A stretch of DNA of 64,000 nucleotides from Pedococcus badiiscoriae (GCF_013408925.1 NZ_JACCAB010000001.1:2480001-2544000), one strand, 5' to 3'; shown: positions 1-9,812, counted from the first letter of the stretch. The notes: generated by a model from the letters alone, not told the origin. Numbers and translations: made by a program.

Positions 1-666
1 CACGGCCTGCTGCTCCGGGGTGCGGTTCACCTCGGAAAGGGCGCGCTCGAGGACTCGCGCGCCTTCCTCGAGCATCAGCTCGGTGTCGATCTCGGCGGCG
101 ACCTTGATCGAGGCGTCGTGGTCCCAGGTGCCGTAGGGGTCTGACCAGCCCTCGACGCGGTAGGTCCACCAGCCCTCGGCGTCGGGCTCGACGACGGCAG
201 CCCAGGTGTTGAGCCCTGGGTTGGTGGAGGTCATCTGCGTCACCCGCTCGGTGCCGTCCGGCGCCACGAGGACGACGGAGGCGTTCACGGCGTCGTGTCC
301 CTCGCGGAAGACCGTCGCACCGATGGTGAACTGCTCGCCCACGACGGCCTTGGCGGGCCGGGCGCCGGCGTCGACGAGCGGGCTGACGTCCTGCACCGGG
401 ATGCGACCGATCGGGACCTGCGGTGGTGCCGTGGTCGGGGCCTGGGCAGAGGTCGTGCCGGTTGTCGTGCCGGTTGTCGTCGTGCCGGTTGCTGTGGTGC
501 CTGTTGTGGTGGAGGAGCTCGCGTCCGGTGGCCTGGGGCTGGTGCTCTGGGCGGGGGTCGCGGCGGGAGTGTCAGGTCGGGTTGCACGTGGCGTCGCTGT
601 CACGCGCCCGACGCTACTCGGTCTGGGCCCCTGTGTACCTCCCGAGGGCCCTGCGGGACCGGCCAC
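1..666 (-). CDS. glgE: Alpha-1,4-glucan:maltose-1-phosphate maltosyltransferase, N-terminal part (partial)
   Basis: GlgE adds maltosyl units from maltose-1-phosphate to alpha-glucan chains. Only the 5' part is present; the gene runs off the left edge. Reading the minus strand, the segment from about 411 down to 1 gives RIPVQDVSPLVDAGARPAK, then a stretch with FREGHDAVNA, WWTYRVEGWSDPYGTWDHD and EIDTELMLEEGARVLE, which is the N-terminal beta-sandwich domain of GlgE (DUF3416). In front of it lies an unusual 60-80 residue low-complexity Thr/Gly/Pro/Ala leader. The start is unsettled: in-frame GTG codons lie at 664-666 and 601-603, and neither has a clear Shine-Dalgarno. It is divergent from glgP, a common actinobacterial arrangement. 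The family call is secure from sequence; the catalytic GH13 domain is outside the window. Confidence 0.88.
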   Translation of the reverse strand, partial: MAGPAGPSGGTQGPRPSSVGRVTATPRATRPDTPAATPAQSTSPRPPDASSSTTTGTTATGTTTTGTTTGTTSAQAPTTAPPQVPIGRIPVQDVSPLVDAGARPAKAVVGEQFTIGATVFREGHDAVNASVVLVAPDGTERVTQMTSTNPGLNTWAAVVEPDAEGWWTYRVEGWSDPYGTWDHDASIKVAAEIDTELMLEEGARVLERALSEVNRTPEQQAV

Positions 667-734
667 TGAAATTTTTTGAAAGTTCTGCAAGAACGCGTCA
701 TTGGGTTCGGGGTTCAGGGCTTAGGATGCCCCAC

Positions 735-3314
735 GTGAAGGCGATCCGACGCTTCAGCGTCCGTACTGTCCTGCCCGAGCCGATTGCGGCTCTCGGCGAC
801 CTGGCGAGCAATCTTCGGTGGTCCTGGCACCCACCCACGCGCGACCTCTTCGAGCGGATCGACCCTCAGCGGTGGGACAAGGTCCGCAAGGACCCGGTCC
901 GGCTGCTCTCGGCTCTGTCCCCCCAGGAGCTGACCGACCTCGCCGCGGACTCCGAGTTCGTCGCGGCCGTGGCCTCGGCCAAGGGCGACCTCGACACCTA
1001 CCTGTCCGAGCCCCGGTGGTTCCAGGCATGGGCGGCCGAGGTCGAGGGCGGCGCCCCGCGTGCCATCGGCTACTTCAGCCCGGAGTTCGGCATCACCGAG
1101 GTGCTGCCGCAGTACTCGGGGGGTCTCGGCATCCTGGCCGGAGACCACCTCAAGACGGCCTCCGACCTCGGGGTCCCCATCGTCGGCGTCGGCCTCTTCT
1201 ACAAGACCGGCTACTTCAAGCAGAGCCTCAACCGCGACGGCTGGCAGCAGGAGACCTACCCGGTCCTCGACCCGGACGAGCTGCCGCTGAGCCTCCTGCG
1301 CGAGGACGACGACACGCCTTGTGTCATCACCCTCGACCTGCCTGGCGGCCGCGAGCTGCACGCCCACGTCTGGCGGGCCCAGGTCGGGCGCGTCCCGCTG
1401 CTGCTGCTCGACTCCGACGTGCCGGCCAACGACGACGCCGCGCGCAACATCACGAACCGCCTCTACGGCGGCGGTGGTGAGCAGCGGCTCCAGCAGGAGA
1501 TGCTGCTCGGCATCGGCGGAGTCCGGGCCCTGCGGCTCTGGTCGCGACTGACCGGAGCCCCGGCGCCGGACGTCTACCACACCAACGAGGGCCACGCCGG
1601 CTTCCTCGGCGTCGAGCGGATCCACGAGCTGACTCAGTCGGCCGGGCTCACCTTCGACGAGGCTCTCGAGGCGGTCCGCGCGGCGACGGTGTTCACCACG
1701 CACACCCCGGTGCCGGCGGGCATCGACCGGTTCGACGCCGAGCTCATCACCCGCCACTTCGGCGGCGACCGCGCCGTCGAGGGCGTTCCGGTGGAACGGC
1801 TGCTGACCCTGGGCGCGGAGGACTACCCGGGCGGCCAGCCCGGCATGTTCAACATGGCCGTCATGGGCCTGCGCCTCGCCCAGCGGGCGAACGGCGTGTC
1901 CCAGCTGCATGGCGTCGTCAGCCGCGAGATGTTCGACGGCCTGTGGCCGGGCTTCGACGACGACGAGGTCCCGATCACCAGTGTCACCAACGGTGTCCAC
2001 GCCGGCACCTGGGTGGACCGCAAGGTCTACGAGGTCGCCGCGAAGCACCTGGGCACCACCGACATCGAGCGCGACAACGCCTGGGACCGCATCGACGACG
2101 TGCCCCGCGACGCCATCTGGGCGACCAAGCGCGACATGCGCGAACAGCTGGTCGTCGAGGCGCGTCGCCGCACGAAGTCGTCCTGGGCCAAGCGTGGCGC
2201 CAGCGCGGCCGAGCTCGGCTGGGTCGACGACATCCTCGATCCCGACGTGCTCACGATCGGCTTCGCGCGGCGCGTGCCGACCTACAAGCGCCTCACCCTC
2301 ATGCTGCGCGACCCCGCGCGTCTCAAGCGCCTCCTGCTGGACCCGAAGCGGCCGATCCAGCTCGTCATCGCCGGCAAGTCCCACCCCGCGGACGAGACCG
2401 GCAAGCAGCTCATCCAGCAGATGGTGCGGTTCGCCGACGACCCGGAGATCCGCCACCGCATCGTGTTCCTCCCGAACTACGACATCGCGATGGCTCAGTA
2501 CCTCTACCCGGGCTGCGACGTCTGGCTCAACAACCCGCTGCGTCCCTTCGAGGCGTGCGGCACCTCGGGCATGAAGGCCGCCCTCAACGGTGGCCTCAAC
2601 CTGTCCATCCTCGACGGCTGGTGGGACGAGTGGTTCGACGGCGAGAACGGCTGGGCCATCCCGACCGCTGACGGGGTGGACGACCCCGATCGCCGTGACG
2701 ACCTCGAGGCCTCCGCGCTGTACGACCTCATCGAGAACTCGGTCGCCCCGCGGTTCTACGACGTCGACGCCGAGGGCCTGCCCCAGAACTGGATCTCGAT
2801 GATCACCCACACGCTGGCCACCCTCGGACCCAAGGTCCTGGCGAGCCGGATGGTGCGCGACTACACGACCAAGCTCTACGGCCCCGCCGCGCGGGCCGGC
2901 TGGTCGCTGAACGGCGAGACGTTCGCCGGCGCCCGGGACCTGGCGGCCTACAAGGCCAAGGTCAAGGCTGCCTGGCCGACCGTCCACGTCGACCACGTGG
3001 AGTCCTCGGGCGTCTCGGACAGCCCGGAGGTCGGTGAGACCCTGCACGTGCGTGCCTACGTCTCCCTCGGTGCCCTGTCGCCTGACGAGGTCGACGTGCA
3101 GATCGTGCACGGCAACGCCCACGACAGCGACGACCTGAGTGACGTTGACACGCAGTCGCTCTCGTTCCTCGAGTCCTACGAGGGCGGGCGGCACCAGTTC
3201 GCGGGCGACCTCGCGCTGGCCCGCACCGGCTCGTTCGGCTACACGGTGAGGGTGCTCCCGAAGCACCCGGGCCTCGCCAGCACCAGCGAGCTCGGCCTGG
3301 TCGCCAACGCCTGA
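735..3314 (+). CDS. glgP: Alpha-glucan (glycogen/maltodextrin) phosphorylase
   Basis: Releases glucose-1-phosphate from the non-reducing ends of alpha-glucans in the cytoplasm. The product is about 859 residues, matching the short GT35 form of actinobacteria. It begins VKAIRRFSVRTVLPEP and has the N-terminal NLRWSWHP segment (DUF3417). The PLP-binding region is GTSGMKAALNGG, with the lysine near residue 614. Start: GTG 735 has AGGA about 7 bases upstream and gives the usual N-terminus; ATG 726 in the same frame is an alternative. The gene is divergent from glgE, and other alpha-glucan genes (glgX, GH57) follow within 20 kb. A perfect palindrome lies just after the stop codon. Confidence 0.93.
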   Translation: MKAIRRFSVRTVLPEPIAALGDLASNLRWSWHPPTRDLFERIDPQRWDKVRKDPVRLLSALSPQELTDLAADSEFVAAVASAKGDLDTYLSEPRWFQAWAAEVEGGAPRAIGYFSPEFGITEVLPQYSGGLGILAGDHLKTASDLGVPIVGVGLFYKTGYFKQSLNRDGWQQETYPVLDPDELPLSLLREDDDTPCVITLDLPGGRELHAHVWRAQVGRVPLLLLDSDVPANDDAARNITNRLYGGGGEQRLQQEMLLGIGGVRALRLWSRLTGAPAPDVYHTNEGHAGFLGVERIHELTQSAGLTFDEALEAVRAATVFTTHTPVPAGIDRFDAELITRHFGGDRAVEGVPVERLLTLGAEDYPGGQPGMFNMAVMGLRLAQRANGVSQLHGVVSREMFDGLWPGFDDDEVPITSVTNGVHAGTWVDRKVYEVAAKHLGTTDIERDNAWDRIDDVPRDAIWATKRDMREQLVVEARRRTKSSWAKRGASAAELGWVDDILDPDVLTIGFARRVPTYKRLTLMLRDPARLKRLLLDPKRPIQLVIAGKSHPADETGKQLIQQMVRFADDPEIRHRIVFLPNYDIAMAQYLYPGCDVWLNNPLRPFEACGTSGMKAALNGGLNLSILDGWWDEWFDGENGWAIPTADGVDDPDRRDDLEASALYDLIENSVAPRFYDVDAEGLPQNWISMITHTLATLGPKVLASRMVRDYTTKLYGPAARAGWSLNGETFAGARDLAAYKAKVKAAWPTVHVDHVESSGVSDSPEVGETLHVRAYVSLGALSPDEVDVQIVHGNAHDSDDLSDVDTQSLSFLESYEGGRHQFAGDLALARTGSFGYTVRVLPKHPGLASTSELGLVANA

Positions 3315-3315
3315 C

Positions 3316-3353
3316 CCGTATGCCGCGTGCGGACGTCCGCACGCGGCATACGG
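3316..3353 (+). terminator. Perfect 38-bp palindrome with paired GTATGCCG octamers, after glgP
   Basis: Both arms are exact complements. Each outer end carries the octamer GTATGCCG/CGGCATAC that recurs throughout the window. The hairpin starts immediately after the glgP stop and has no U-tract, as is usual for high-GC terminators. Terminator function is inferred from position and stem strength. Confidence 0.7.
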
Positions 3354-3486
3354 CGGCGGTGGGCGGACGCGTTGCCCACGGGGGGCGACGTGACGTCTCA
3401 ACGTCTTCTTAGGTTGCTCGTGCGCTAATGACGCTCGTGCACTCCCATGCCGGTGGAACGCCACCCTCGCAGTCGGCCACGAGCAC

Positions 3487-5163
3487 GTGAGCCTCCCAGC
3501 CGGCAGCCGGCGAACCCGTCTTGGCGTCGCGGTCACGGCGACCCTCCTGGCCGCGGTGACGCTGCTGACTGCGTGCAGTGGATCCGGCGACGTCCGGCCC
3601 GGACCACCCGCCGCGAAACCTGAGGCGGCGGCGCGGGAGGTGGCGCCGATCACGACGGACCTTGCCGCGCCGGTCGCCACCTGCGTCAACGCGACCCCCG
3701 GGTGGAGCGCGCGCGAGGACTCTCAGGCTGGAAGCGCCGACCTGCCCCACGGCAGGGCACGGGAGTGGACGGGCCCCGTCGTGGGCTACCTGGACAGCGT
3801 CACCGCTGTCTGCGGCCAGACCCTGACCGCGCACCTGTCCAGCGATCGCGGCGACACCAAGGTGCGGCTGCGCGCACTCCGGGTCGGGTACTACGGCGGC
3901 GCCGGGTCACGACTGGTCTGGCAGTCACCCGTGATCCTCGCCCGCGAGCAGCGCAAGGCCCAGGCCACCGGCCCGGACCGGGTGATCCGGGAGGACTGGC
4001 CCGTGTCGTCCCGGTTCACCGTCGGACCCGGCTGGCCTCCCGGTCTGTACGTCGTGCAGGTCGCGCCGCTCGACCGCGCGATGAGCCCTTCCTACATCCC
4101 ACTCGTGGTGCGGACGTCCGGCACCCGTTCGCCATATTTGATCGTCACCAGCGACCTGACGTGGATGGCCTACAACAGCTACGGCGGTCGCAGCCTCTAC
4201 GGGGGCCCGGGCGCCAGCTTCGCCGAGCGGCTCGCCAACCGGTCCTACGTCGCCTCGGCCGACCGCCCGCTGCTCCGCACCGCGGTCGAGCAGTTCTTCG
4301 GCATGGACCTCCCGATCGCGCGCTTCCTGGCGCGCCACGGACTGGCGGCCGACGTCACCACCGACAGCTCCCTGGATGCCGAGCCGAGCCAGCTCCAGGG
4401 CCAGCCCACCGTGGTCATCGGCGGCCACTCGGAGTACTGGACCAAGCGCATGTACGACGCAGCCGTCGCGGCGCGGGACGCCGGGACGAACTTCGCCTTC
4501 CTCGGTGCGAACGAGATCTACTGGCAGGGCCGGATCGAGCGCGACAAGCTCGGGCGGATGACCGGCCTGACCGTGTTCAAGGACCAACGGCTGGACCGGC
4601 ACGCCCGGGCCTACCCCGAGACGACCACCGTCCAGTGGCGGGCGCAGCCGCTGAACCGCGACCCGGCCTCGCTGGTCGGGGAGGGCATGGCGGTCGTCGG
4701 GGTGCACGCGTCCTACGTCGTGGCGAACGCGCCGGCGTGGCTGTTCACGAGCAGTGGGCTCAAGCCAGGAGACGCGCTGCCGCTTGCGGTCGGCAACGAG
4801 GCCGACGCGCAGGAGCCACCAGGGGACCACTCCCCGTTGAGCCTGCAGGTCGTGCTGCACGCGGTGGGGCGCGGGGCCGACACGCATCGGCCGTCGGAGA
4901 TCACCGCCGGCTACTACAGCGCGCCCTCCGGCGCCGGCGTGTTCTCCGCGGGGACGACGTACTGGACCTGCGGCCTGGACTCCACCTGCCCCCGGTGGGA
5001 CACCCCTGCCAGCACCAGCGCCGCCCTGCAGCAGATCACGCTCAACCTCCTGCGTGCCTTCGCCGTACCGCGGGCCGGGCGCCTGCACCCGAGTGTCGCG
5101 ACGCCGTACCTGACGCCGAGCCAGCTTGCCGAGCGGCTGCCCATGGGCGGCCCGATGCGGTAG
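3487..5163 (+). CDS. Lipoprotein with N,N-dimethylformamidase beta-subunit-like domain
   Basis: A 558-residue exported protein. A basic N-terminus and hydrophobic stretch end in the lipobox LLTAC with the acylated cysteine at residue 30, so it should be a membrane-anchored lipoprotein outside the cell. After an Ala/Pro-rich linker comes a beta-rich region and then a large domain containing DLTWMAYNSYGGRSLYG, VVIGGHSEYWTKRMYDA and FLGANEIYWQGRIE. These features recall the C-terminal domain of N,N-dimethylformamidase large subunits, which is widespread in actinobacterial secreted proteins of unknown substrate. No DMFase small-subunit gene is nearby, so the substrate should not be assumed to be dimethylformamide. 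GTG start without a strong Shine-Dalgarno. Confidence 0.55.
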   Translation: MSLPAGSRRTRLGVAVTATLLAAVTLLTACSGSGDVRPGPPAAKPEAAAREVAPITTDLAAPVATCVNATPGWSAREDSQAGSADLPHGRAREWTGPVVGYLDSVTAVCGQTLTAHLSSDRGDTKVRLRALRVGYYGGAGSRLVWQSPVILAREQRKAQATGPDRVIREDWPVSSRFTVGPGWPPGLYVVQVAPLDRAMSPSYIPLVVRTSGTRSPYLIVTSDLTWMAYNSYGGRSLYGGPGASFAERLANRSYVASADRPLLRTAVEQFFGMDLPIARFLARHGLAADVTTDSSLDAEPSQLQGQPTVVIGGHSEYWTKRMYDAAVAARDAGTNFAFLGANEIYWQGRIERDKLGRMTGLTVFKDQRLDRHARAYPETTTVQWRAQPLNRDPASLVGEGMAVVGVHASYVVANAPAWLFTSSGLKPGDALPLAVGNEADAQEPPGDHSPLSLQVVLHAVGRGADTHRPSEITAGYYSAPSGAGVFSAGTTYWTCGLDSTCPRWDTPASTSAALQQITLNLLRAFAVPRAGRLHPSVATPYLTPSQLAERLPMGGPMR

Positions 5164-5214
5164 CCGCGCCCATATTCGCTTGTCGCCGAGATGGCGTCCT
5201 GCGAGGCTCACCTC

Positions 5215-5550
5215 ATGGAGGCAAGCGCCGTGGAGCCGCCTTTCGACCAGCTGCTCGCCACCGCCGAGGCAGTCGCCGAGGCGCGCCCCGAGGTGGACCT
5301 CGAGATGGCTCGCGAGGTGTTCCTGGAGGCGGCGACGTTGCTCTACAACGGCCTCGCCCTCGACGGTCTGGACGACCATGACGCCGCCATCGTCGTCGCA
5401 GGGCTGTGCGTCGACCTCTGCGCGGCCGACCCCGGTGCCGCGGTGCGCGCCCATGTCCAGGAGGCCCTGGCGGCCCCCGAGGACCTGCATGACGCGAAGG
5501 GCGTGGCCGCGGCATACGAGGTGTCGGCGCGGATCCTGCAGCTGGGCTGA
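5215..5550 (+). CDS. Small hypothetical acidic protein
   Basis: I do not recognise this family. The product is about 111 residues, acidic, Ala-rich and predicted mostly helical, with no signal peptide or membrane segment. The start is ambiguous. ATG 5215 has GAGG 8 bases upstream; GTG 5230 has a better GGAGG at 5216-5220; ATG 5191 would be a longer form. It follows the lipoprotein gene by about 50 bases and faces the monooxygenase gene tail to tail. The coding sequence holds one copy of the window's CGGCATAC octamer, read as Ala-Ala-Tyr. Confidence 0.6.
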   Translation: MEASAVEPPFDQLLATAEAVAEARPEVDLEMAREVFLEAATLLYNGLALDGLDDHDAAIVVAGLCVDLCAADPGAAVRAHVQEALAAPEDLHDAKGVAAAYEVSARILQLG

Positions 5551-5597
5551 CGAGGGCCCCCGCTCGAGCGCATGACGAGGATCCTCGGGACGGGTCC

Positions 5598-7070
5598 TCA
5601 GGCCGACGGCTGCTGGAGGTCCGGCGGCCCGAACCACGTGCCGAGCGCCTCCTCCAACCCGGCTGGTGTCCCGTCACCCACCCAGGCGACGTGGCCGTCG
5701 GGTCGCACGAGCACCGCGGCCGGGGCGTCGACGGTGCCGATGACGGGCAGCTCCCAGGCCCCCTCGTAGGAGGCGTCGACCATGGCGACCCGGTCGGCCC
5801 AGGGACCCGGGGTGATGCGTCCCGGCGGTCCGAAGCTGATCAGGACCGGACCGGCGCGGTGGAGCAGGGAGTAGACCCGGACGGCTCCACCGGCCGTCAC
5901 GATGTCGAGGTCGGGCATCCTGCGGCCGAGCAGCGGGTGCCCCTCGCCGAGGTCGTAGTGGACATCGAGACCCGAGATGAGGCCGACCACGTGGCGGCGC
6001 GGCTCGTCCATCGCCACCAGGCGGTCCATGAGGTCGCGGACCGCCGCGATCCGCGCGTCGTGGCGCTGGAGGGCGCTCACCGCCTTCGAGTACTCCAGCG
6101 CGCGGGCGCCGGCCGGGTGGCGCTCGGCGTGATAGGTGTCCAGGAGGCTCTGCGGTGAGGTGCCCCGGACGACCTGGGCGAGCTTCCAGCCAAGGTTCAC
6201 GGCGTCCTGGATCCCTAGGCCGATGCCCTGCCCGCCGGCCGGGGAGTGGATGTGGGCGGCATCGCCGGCGACCAGCACCCGCCCGCTGCGGTAGGCCGCG
6301 GCCTGGCGGGTGGCGTCGGTGAACCTCGAGATCCAGGTCGGGTGGTGCACCCCGAAGTCGGTGCCGTAGACCGACGTCAGGTTCGCGCTGAGGTCGGCCA
6401 GGGTCGGCTCGGTGGTGACCCCGAGCTCGCTCTCGCTGGAGACGACGCGGACGGTGCGTCCGTCCTCCATGAAGCTCAGTCCGTGCAGGCCGCTGGCGTC
6501 GTACTTGATGCCCGACGGCAGCTCCTCGGTCACCTCGACCTCCGCGATGAGTGCGCTCGTCGTCGCCTCCCAGCCCGGGAAGTCGATCCCGGCGGCCTTG
6601 CGGACGACACTGCGCCCACCGTCGGCGCCGACGACGTACTTCGCGCGCAGCTGCTGGCCGTCGGACAGCCGGAGCTCGACGCCCTCGTCATCCTGGTCGA
6701 GGCCGGTCACGTCGACTCCCCGCCGGATCGGCACCCCGAGCTCGTGGACCCAGCCGGCGAGGATCCGCTCGATGTGGTTCTGCCACAGGCCGAGCGTGTA
6801 CGGGTGGCGGGTCGGGAAGTCGCTCAGGTCCAGCATCATCCGCCCGGAGTACGGCGCCGGGTAGGTCTTCCCCTCCGCGAGGAACCGATCCGCGATGCCC
6901 CGCTGGTCGAGGATCTCGATGGTCCGCGCATGGAACCCACCCGCCCGCGATCCGACCAGCTCAGGGGTGGCGCGGCGCTCGACGACCTCGACGTCCACCC
7001 CCGCCAGCGTCAGCTCGCCGGCCACCATCAGGCCGGTAGGACCAGCCCCCACCACGACCACATCCACCAT
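5598..7070 (-). CDS. FAD-dependent aromatic-hydroxylase-type monooxygenase
   Basis: A 490-residue class A flavoprotein monooxygenase of the PheA/TfdB or pentachlorophenol-monooxygenase type, which uses NAD(P)H and O2 to hydroxylate aromatic or polyketide-like substrates. Visible motifs are the Rossmann GxGxxG in VVVGAGPTGLMVAGEL at the N-terminus, the mid-protein VVGADGGRSVVRKAAG (DG motif), and VLVAGDAAHIHSPAGGQG with the GD motif contacting the FAD ribityl chain. A thioredoxin-like C-terminal tail follows. The ATG start is supported by a strong purine-rich GGAGGAGGGGGA just upstream. It is divergent from the biotin operon, and no pathway partner is adjacent, so the substrate is unknown. Confidence 0.87.
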   Translation of the reverse strand: MVDVVVVGAGPTGLMVAGELTLAGVDVEVVERRATPELVGSRAGGFHARTIEILDQRGIADRFLAEGKTYPAPYSGRMMLDLSDFPTRHPYTLGLWQNHIERILAGWVHELGVPIRRGVDVTGLDQDDEGVELRLSDGQQLRAKYVVGADGGRSVVRKAAGIDFPGWEATTSALIAEVEVTEELPSGIKYDASGLHGLSFMEDGRTVRVVSSESELGVTTEPTLADLSANLTSVYGTDFGVHHPTWISRFTDATRQAAAYRSGRVLVAGDAAHIHSPAGGQGIGLGIQDAVNLGWKLAQVVRGTSPQSLLDTYHAERHPAGARALEYSKAVSALQRHDARIAAVRDLMDRLVAMDEPRRHVVGLISGLDVHYDLGEGHPLLGRRMPDLDIVTAGGAVRVYSLLHRAGPVLISFGPPGRITPGPWADRVAMVDASYEGAWELPVIGTVDAPAAVLVRPDGHVAWVGDGTPAGLEEALGTWFGPPDLQQPSA

Positions 7071-7250
7071 GGTTCCCCCTCCTCCTTCGCCGCCGGTCCC
7101 GGCGCACGGCCGACCAGTGTGCGTCACCCCGGTGGCCTTGCGGCAAGCCCCCCTGAGCGCGGTACCGTGGCAGTGGCGGGAGTGCGACGAGACTGTTCGG
7201 CGCGTGAGACCGCTACCCGACTGCGACCGACATGAGCCAGACTCGCCCTC

Positions 7251-8267
7251 ATGACAATTGAGGAGTCGGTTGCCAGCGACGTCCTGCAGGTCGCTCGTGA
7301 GCAGGTGCTCGACCGCGGCGAACCCCTGTCCCACGGCCAGATCCTCGACGTGCTGAGGACGCCGGACGACCAGCTGGAGGAGCTCCTGGCGCTGGCCCAC
7401 GAGGTCCGCATGCGGTTCAACGGACCCGAGGTCGAGGTCGAGGGGATCGTCTCGATCAAGACCGGTGGCTGCCCGGAGGACTGCCATTTCTGCAGCCAGT
7501 CCGGCCAGTTCAGCTCCCCGGTGCGCTCCGTGTGGCTCGACATCCCCGAGCTGGTCCGCGCGGCTCGACAGACCCGCGAGACGGGTGCGAGCGAGTTCTG
7601 CATCGTGGCCGCGGTGCGCGGACCTGACGCACGCCTGATGGCCCAGATGCGTGAAGGCGTCGCGGCGATCCGGGCCGAGGTCGACATCCAGGTCGCCGCC
7701 TCGCTGGGCATGCTCAGCCAGGAGCAGGTCGACGACCTGGTCGACATGGGTGTGCACCGCTACAACCACAACCTCGAGGCCGGGCGTTCGTTCTTCCCCC
7801 AGGTCGTGACCACGCACTCCTTCGAGGAGCGCTGGGAGACCTGCCTCATGGTGAAGGAGTCCGGCATGGAGCTGTGCTGCGGCGGGCTGGTCGGCATGGG
7901 CGAGACGCTCGAGCAGCGGGCGGAGCTGGCCGCCCAGCTGGGCGAGCTGGCTCCGCACGAGGTGCCCCTGAACTTCCTCAACCCCCGTCCCGGCACCCCG
8001 TTCGGCGACCTGCCGGTGATGGACTCGCGCGACGCCCTGCGGACGATCGCCGCTTTCCGCCTCGCGCTGCCGCGCACCATCCTGCGGTATGCCGGTGGAC
8101 GCGAGCTCACGCTGGGTGACCTCGGCACCCGCGACGGCCTGCTCGGCGGGATCAACGCCGTGATCGTCGGCAACTACCTCACGACGCTGGGCCGGGACCC
8201 GAAGGAGGACCTCAGCCTGCTCGCGGAGCTCGAGATGCCCATCAAGGCGCTGAGCGAGACATTCTGA
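7251..8267 (+). CDS. bioB: Biotin synthase
   Basis: Radical-SAM enzyme that inserts sulfur into dethiobiotin, the last step of biotin synthesis. The product is 338 residues. The SAM-cluster motif CPEDCHFC is at residues 74-81 inside [30 protein letters not shown] and [14 protein letters not shown] are also typical of BioB. It heads a five-gene operon with bsaP, bioA, bioF and bioD. I see no strong Shine-Dalgarno before ATG 7251. No BirA-type or BioQ-type operator could be recognised in the 180-base upstream gap. Confidence 0.96.
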   Translation: MTIEESVASDVLQVAREQVLDRGEPLSHGQILDVLRTPDDQLEELLALAHEVRMRFNGPEVEVEGIVSIKTGGCPEDCHFCSQSGQFSSPVRSVWLDIPELVRAARQTRETGASEFCIVAAVRGPDARLMAQMREGVAAIRAEVDIQVAASLGMLSQEQVDDLVDMGVHRYNHNLEAGRSFFPQVVTTHSFEERWETCLMVKESGMELCCGGLVGMGETLEQRAELAAQLGELAPHEVPLNFLNPRPGTPFGDLPVMDSRDALRTIAAFRLALPRTILRYAGGRELTLGDLGTRDGLLGGINAVIVGNYLTTLGRDPKEDLSLLAELEMPIKALSETF

Positions 8268-8296
8268 GTGCGAGAGGTTCTGAGGGCGGGACGGAC

Positions 8297-8494
8297 ATGC
8301 CGGGCGAAGACCCCTGGTGCGGCCGCTGCGGCCTGCCTCGTGAGGGCGCGGACCACGCGGCCTGCGACCGGGCGCTCGCCCTGGAACCGCCTCGCTTCTG
8401 CGGACGGTGTCGTCGCCGGATGAAGGTGCAGGTGTTCCCGCGGGGCTGGTCCGCGCAGTGTGCCGTCCACGGGCAGACCAGCAGCGATGGCTGA
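8297..8494 (+). CDS. bsaP: Biotin synthase auxiliary protein
   Basis: A 65-residue cysteine-rich protein with two CxxC pairs: [20 protein letters not shown] near the start and [20 protein letters not shown] later, ending CAVHGQ. This pattern and the position directly after bioB match the small actinobacterial protein (M. tuberculosis Rv1590 type) that supports turnover of the actinobacterial BioB, probably through iron-sulfur chemistry. The stop overlaps the bioA start by 8 bases, so translation is likely coupled. The function is taken from the known family; the cysteines are visible here. Confidence 0.85.
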   Translation: MPGEDPWCGRCGLPREGADHAACDRALALEPPRFCGRCRRRMKVQVFPRGWSAQCAVHGQTSSDG

Positions 8495-9800
8495 CGTCGA
8501 TCGCCTGCTGGCCTTCGACCGGGACCACCTCTGGCACCCGTACTCCTCGGCCGCCGAGACCGCGCCGCCCTACTTCGTGGAGTCAGCCTCGGGAGTCCGG
8601 CTCTCGCTGCGTATGCCGGACGGCTCGGGGCAGGACGTCATCGACGCGATGTCGTCGTGGTGGTGTGCGATCCACGGATACGCCGTGCCGCAGCTCGACG
8701 AGGCCGCGCGGGCGCAGCTGGCCCGGATGAGCCACGTGATGTTCGGCGGCCTGACCCACGAGCCTGCGATCGCGCTGGCCGAGCGGCTCGTGGCGCTGAC
8801 CCCACCCGCCCTGCAGCGGGTCTTCTTCGCCGACTCCGGCTCGGTGTCTGTCGAGGTGGCCATGAAGATGGCCCTCCAGCTCCACGTCGGCACGGGCACG
8901 GGGCGCACCCGGTTCTTCACGATCCGTGGCGGGTACCACGGTGACACCTTCTCCCCGATGTCGGTGACGGACCCGGTGGGAGGCATGCACTCGCTCTTCA
9001 CCGGCATCCTCCCCGACCACGTCTTCGCACCGGTCCCGCCGGCCGGCGTCGACCTTCCGGACGACGATCCGGCCATGGCGGCGTGGGAGCGGGAGACCCG
9101 CAGGCTCTACGCCGCCCACGCGGACGACATCGCCGCCGTCATCCTCGAGCCGCTGCTCCAGGGTGCCGGTGGGATGCGGTTCCACAGCCCGCGGGTGGTC
9201 CAGGTCCTCGCCGAGCTTGCCCGCGAGCACGGCGCCCTGGTGATCCTCGACGAGATCGCCACCGGGTTCGGGCGCACCGGCACCATGTTCGCCCTGGAGC
9301 GCGCCGCCGTCGTTCCCGACATCCTGTGCGTCGGCAAGGCCTTGACGGGGGGTTACCTCTCCCTGGCGGCCGTGCTGTGCACCGACGAGGTGGCCCACGG
9401 CGTGAGCAGCGAACGGGCCGGGGGCGCCCTGATGCACGGGCCTACGTTCATGGCCAACCCGCTGGCGTGCTCGATCGCCCTGGCCAGCCTCGACCTGGTG
9501 CAGGACAACGACTTCAGCACCCAGGTGCGCGGTCTGGAGGTCGGTCTGACCAGCGGTCTCGAGCCCGCCGGGGCCCTCGACTCGGTGGTGGACGTCCGCG
9601 TGCTGGGTGGGGTCGGCGTGATCCAGCTGCGCGAGCCCGCGCGGGTAGGAGAGCTGGCCGCGGCGGCCATGGAACGCGGGGTGTGGGTCAGGCCCTTCCG
9701 GGACCTCGTCTACACGATGCCGCCCTACGTCACGACCCCCGAGGACCTGAGCACCATCTGCGATGCCCTGGTGCAGTCCGTTGCCACTGTCCACGGCTGA
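8487..9800 (+). CDS. bioA: Adenosylmethionine-8-amino-7-oxononanoate aminotransferase
   Basis: PLP aminotransferase converting 7-keto-8-aminopelargonate to diaminopelargonate, usually with SAM as amino donor. The 437-residue protein opens with [11 protein letters not shown], the BioA signature, and has [10 protein letters not shown] and the PLP-lysine segment [10 protein letters not shown] with Lys284. [14 protein letters not shown] supplies the PLP-contacting Asp. The start is ATG 8487, overlapping the end of bsaP. It is followed 12 bases later by bioF. Confidence 0.95.
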   Translation: MADVDRLLAFDRDHLWHPYSSAAETAPPYFVESASGVRLSLRMPDGSGQDVIDAMSSWWCAIHGYAVPQLDEAARAQLARMSHVMFGGLTHEPAIALAERLVALTPPALQRVFFADSGSVSVEVAMKMALQLHVGTGTGRTRFFTIRGGYHGDTFSPMSVTDPVGGMHSLFTGILPDHVFAPVPPAGVDLPDDDPAMAAWERETRRLYAAHADDIAAVILEPLLQGAGGMRFHSPRVVQVLAELAREHGALVILDEIATGFGRTGTMFALERAAVVPDILCVGKALTGGYLSLAAVLCTDEVAHGVSSERAGGALMHGPTFMANPLACSIALASLDLVQDNDFSTQVRGLEVGLTSGLEPAGALDSVVDVRVLGGVGVIQLREPARVGELAAAAMERGVWVRPFRDLVYTMPPYVTTPEDLSTICDALVQSVATVHG

Positions 9801-9812
9801 GAGGATGCACCG

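Noticed and set aside
714..3689. A 991-codon open frame on the minus strand opposite glgP
   Set aside because: It has no recognisable motif, is antisense to a well-supported phosphorylase gene, and shows the Arg/Gly/Val-rich composition of GC-driven spurious frames.
7071..7250. A biotin-regulator operator upstream of bioB
   Set aside because: No convincing inverted repeat of BirA, BioR or BioQ type could be recognised by eye.
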